Below are positions 62,048 to 64,000 of a DNA stretch of 64,000 nucleotides, piece after piece. Every line of letters begins with the position of its first letter. Positions within the stretch are counted from its first letter, which is position 1. The translations under genes and the position numbers were made by a program. The notes below the pieces were generated by a model. The model was not told the origin of the DNA. It was given only the letters and a program-made list of their open reading frames with translations, and ran no database searches. Source of the stretch: Lingula anatina (taxonomy: Eukaryota > Brachiopoda > Lingulata > Lingulida > Lingulidae); assembly GCF_001039355.2 (NCBI RefSeq), contig NW_019774291.1, positions 163,229 to 227,228 on the forward strand. Direction: 5' to 3'.

Positions 62048-63441
62048 GTTGCCGATAGAGGTTGAACAGCTTGTGGACAGCACTCTGATAATCTTTCACT
62101 TCATCTTTTTCACATAATTACAAAAACAAATACTTCATAACAGACTAAAATACACCGGGAGATCTCACATTGTCTCCATGCTGTTGATCAAAGTAATTAG
62201 TACATGTATGCTGGCCAATAAAAACGAAGAAAATTAGGTCAAGGTTTACCAAAATTAGGTCGCGGGAGTCTTGCGGTGTAGCGTGACAGAAACTCCGATC
62301 CTCATTCATTAGTACAGGTAACCCTCGCCCAAGATTCTGGACCACTTAGGTCAGGCTAACCGTTTTTTCTAAATGGAGGGCGGACTTTCTGTTACACGGA
62401 CCTTCAGTTTCGTTACACCTGGATCTGCACTTTGACCTATTTTAACCACCGGGTTGCCGTGATTATTTCTGAATATTTGATTTTCTTAGACAAGTTAGAG
62501 TGCATTCAGAACAGATAATCCGCGGACTTACTGATCCACGGACTAAGTTTGGCCGATCCGACATAAAAGAAGAGCCAACTAATCTGCTGATGGTCCCTCC
62601 ACCGCCTCTGCACGCACCAATTAACGGATTGCTAGACCCCTGCAATGCAAGGACAGCACGTGTGGAGGCAGGGATCGAGACCATCAGCGGATTAGTTGGC
62701 TCCGCTTTAATTTTGGTTGACCATATTTGATCCGCGGATCTGTTAGTTCTCAGTTCACCTTGTTCCTGAATGCCTTCTGAGATTTCTAAAATGAAGCTGT
62801 CATTTTCATTTGATGCAAATCAACTACTCAGCCTTTCTGCAACCCGATAAAATTATTTTCTGTGACTGATTACAATATTTTGTTTACGCCATAGTTCAGT
62901 ACTCATATCAGTTATTTAGAATACCATTTTAATTTCATGGTTAATTTGTTAAAATTGAAATGCAATTTGGAGGACTTCAGATATTGACATTTAAGATTAT
63001 GTCATTTTCAAATTATATGCTATTTCATTAATCTTTTATTATATGACTATACCACAATAGACTACATATGAACCTTTGATAATTTCAGATATAATGTTTC
63101 TTTGAAAAAATTACTTTGAAATCTGTTCATTTAAGGTTGCTTCCTGAAATTCTCAATGAACAAAAAAACATCAAAATTTCTTTAAGAAACAATTGTCATT
63201 ATGTTTTCTAACAACTGAACTGAAAACTATTTTTTATGGATAATTGAATGTCTTTATTGAGTTTGAAAATTTGAATGAAGGAAACTAAAAGAAAGGTTTT
63301 GTTTTGACTATTTACCCAAATGAAATGCATATGTTCCATTTTTGGCAATAAATCAGAAGTCGAGTATTGCATTGGACTTTTATTTAATGATTGTTATTTT
63401 GAACATATGATTGATGCCATAATTTTGTTTCAGTTTCAGCT
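62048..63441. other. Divergent spacer between delta-tubulin (-) and the dehydratase (+)
   Basis: 1.4 kb with the two genes head to head. It should hold both promoters; no TATA box was identified. It includes a MITE-like foldback at about 62502-62773. Further open frames are antisense pairs generated by that foldback. Confidence 0.5.
62502..62773. mobile_element. Foldback (MITE-like) element
   Basis: Outer inverted pair GCATTCAG/CTGAATGC, then AACAGAT..CCGCGGA on the left against TCCGCGGATCTGTT on the right. A strong inner pair, AGCCAACTAATCTGCTGATGGTC (about 62573-62595), faces GACCATCAGCGGATTAGTTGGCT (about 62680-62702). The element is about 272 bases with a GC-richer centre. No clear target duplication was found, so the ends are approximate. 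Confidence 0.62.
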
Positions 63442-63967
63442 ATGGAAAAGAAGCTTCCCAGCTCCATATCTGAATTGCAGACTCCATGCTGTTTAGTGGA
63501 CATTGATAAAATAAAAGAAAACGCAAGCCGTATGAGACATTGGTGTGAACAAAATGGAATTAAGCTAAGACCACACATGAAAACTCACAAAACAATGTAA
63601 AACTTACTTATTTTTAGTAATGGATTTTTGTTGGCATAACTTTTTAGTTTTTATAAATCCTGGCATAACAAAATATATATTCTTTAATTTTTGCAATAAT
63701 TGTATCTTGTACTTTAAACTGATTTAAATGTGCAAAGGGTTTTGTTTCATGATTCATTTTTAGATTTTGACTGTTGAGATTAAGTATCAAATTCTGTCAA
63801 AAATAATAATTAAAGACCATATTTTGCAGAGAGGGTGGTGACATTTTAACAAATGGAAGCAGAAGAAAAATTGTTGTTTCAACTTTGAAGGAAGCAGAAT
63901 TTTATGCAGATAATGGATTTGATGATATCCTTTATGCATATCCTCTTACAAAAGATAAACTTGAAAG
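63442..63967 (+). CDS. D-serine dehydratase / D-threonine aldolase-like PLP enzyme, first two exons
   Basis: Partial gene running off the window. Exons are 63442-63596 (51 codons plus 2 bases) and 63830-63967 (to a GTAAGA donor), phases 2 and 2, giving 97 residues so far. The N-terminal motif ELQTPCCLVDIDKIKENASRM and the block LRPHMKTHKTIEGG are typical of fold-type III PLP enzymes of the eukaryotic D-serine dehydratase (DSD1) and D-threonine aldolase group. Lys47 in RPHMKTHK is the expected Schiff-base lysine. The next exon gives RKIVVSTLKEAEFYADNGFDDILYA, also a family signature. The zinc-binding C-terminal domain should lie beyond the window. It would convert D-serine (or a related D-hydroxy amino acid) to the keto acid and ammonia in the cytosol. 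A leader intron is likely, since TTTGTTTCAG precedes the start by nine bases. Confidence 0.87.
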
Positions 63968-64000
63968 GTAAGAAACACCTAACATTAGTAGCTACAATTG

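Overview
The window is eukaryotic nuclear DNA from an animal. Genes are intron-rich, introns have GT-AG borders, sequence between genes is AT-rich, and the products are animal families (class A GPCR, annexin, noelin-type olfactomedin protein, delta-tubulin, FAM241B). Dense small DNA-transposon remnants and strong allelic divergence suggest a highly heterozygous, probably marine, invertebrate. A lophotrochozoan is my guess, but the sequence does not settle the phylum.

Layout: (1) 1-1.3 kb, a single-exon GPCR on +. (2) 1.3-12.6 kb, gene-poor, with a decayed Ty3/Gypsy reverse transcriptase, a decayed Tc1/mariner transposase and several MITEs, including a perfect 62-bp-arm hairpin with 8-bp target duplications. 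(3) 12.6-24.1 kb, a complete 15-coding-exon annexin on - with a long Pro/Gly/Tyr/Gln-rich N-terminus and a 14-nt microexon. (4) 25.6-26.4 kb, a two-coding-exon FAM241B-like membrane protein on +, divergent from the annexin. (5) 30.2-43.4 kb, a noelin-like olfactomedin gene on -, whose last two exons appear twice. (6) 49.2-51.2 kb, an unrecognised two-exon single-pass membrane protein on -. (7) 53.8-62.0 kb, an 11-exon delta-tubulin gene on -, whose last three exons appear twice. (8) 63.4 kb to the end, the first two exons of a D-serine dehydratase-like enzyme on +.

The strongest structural signal is that the window holds exactly three undetermined bases (22782, 33609, 55164). Each one separates two adjacent near-identical copies of the same DNA (about 2.6, 6.8 and 2.7 kb). 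In each case the left copy stops at the N and the right copy starts just after it, part-way into the repeated unit. This is what unmerged overlapping contigs from two haplotypes would look like, so the repeated annexin, olfactomedin and delta-tubulin exons are probably alleles, not paralogues. The copies give a direct view of polymorphism: microsatellite length changes, a 118-bp templated insertion, a few amino-acid changes and a haplotype-specific insertion.

The genes are unrelated in function and form no operon or pathway. Shared regulation is suggested only by the head-to-head pairs annexin/FAM241B and delta-tubulin/D-serine dehydratase. I reconstructed exon borders by hand from splice sites and checked that reading phase is kept through every junction of the annexin, olfactomedin, FAM241B, delta-tubulin and dehydratase models.
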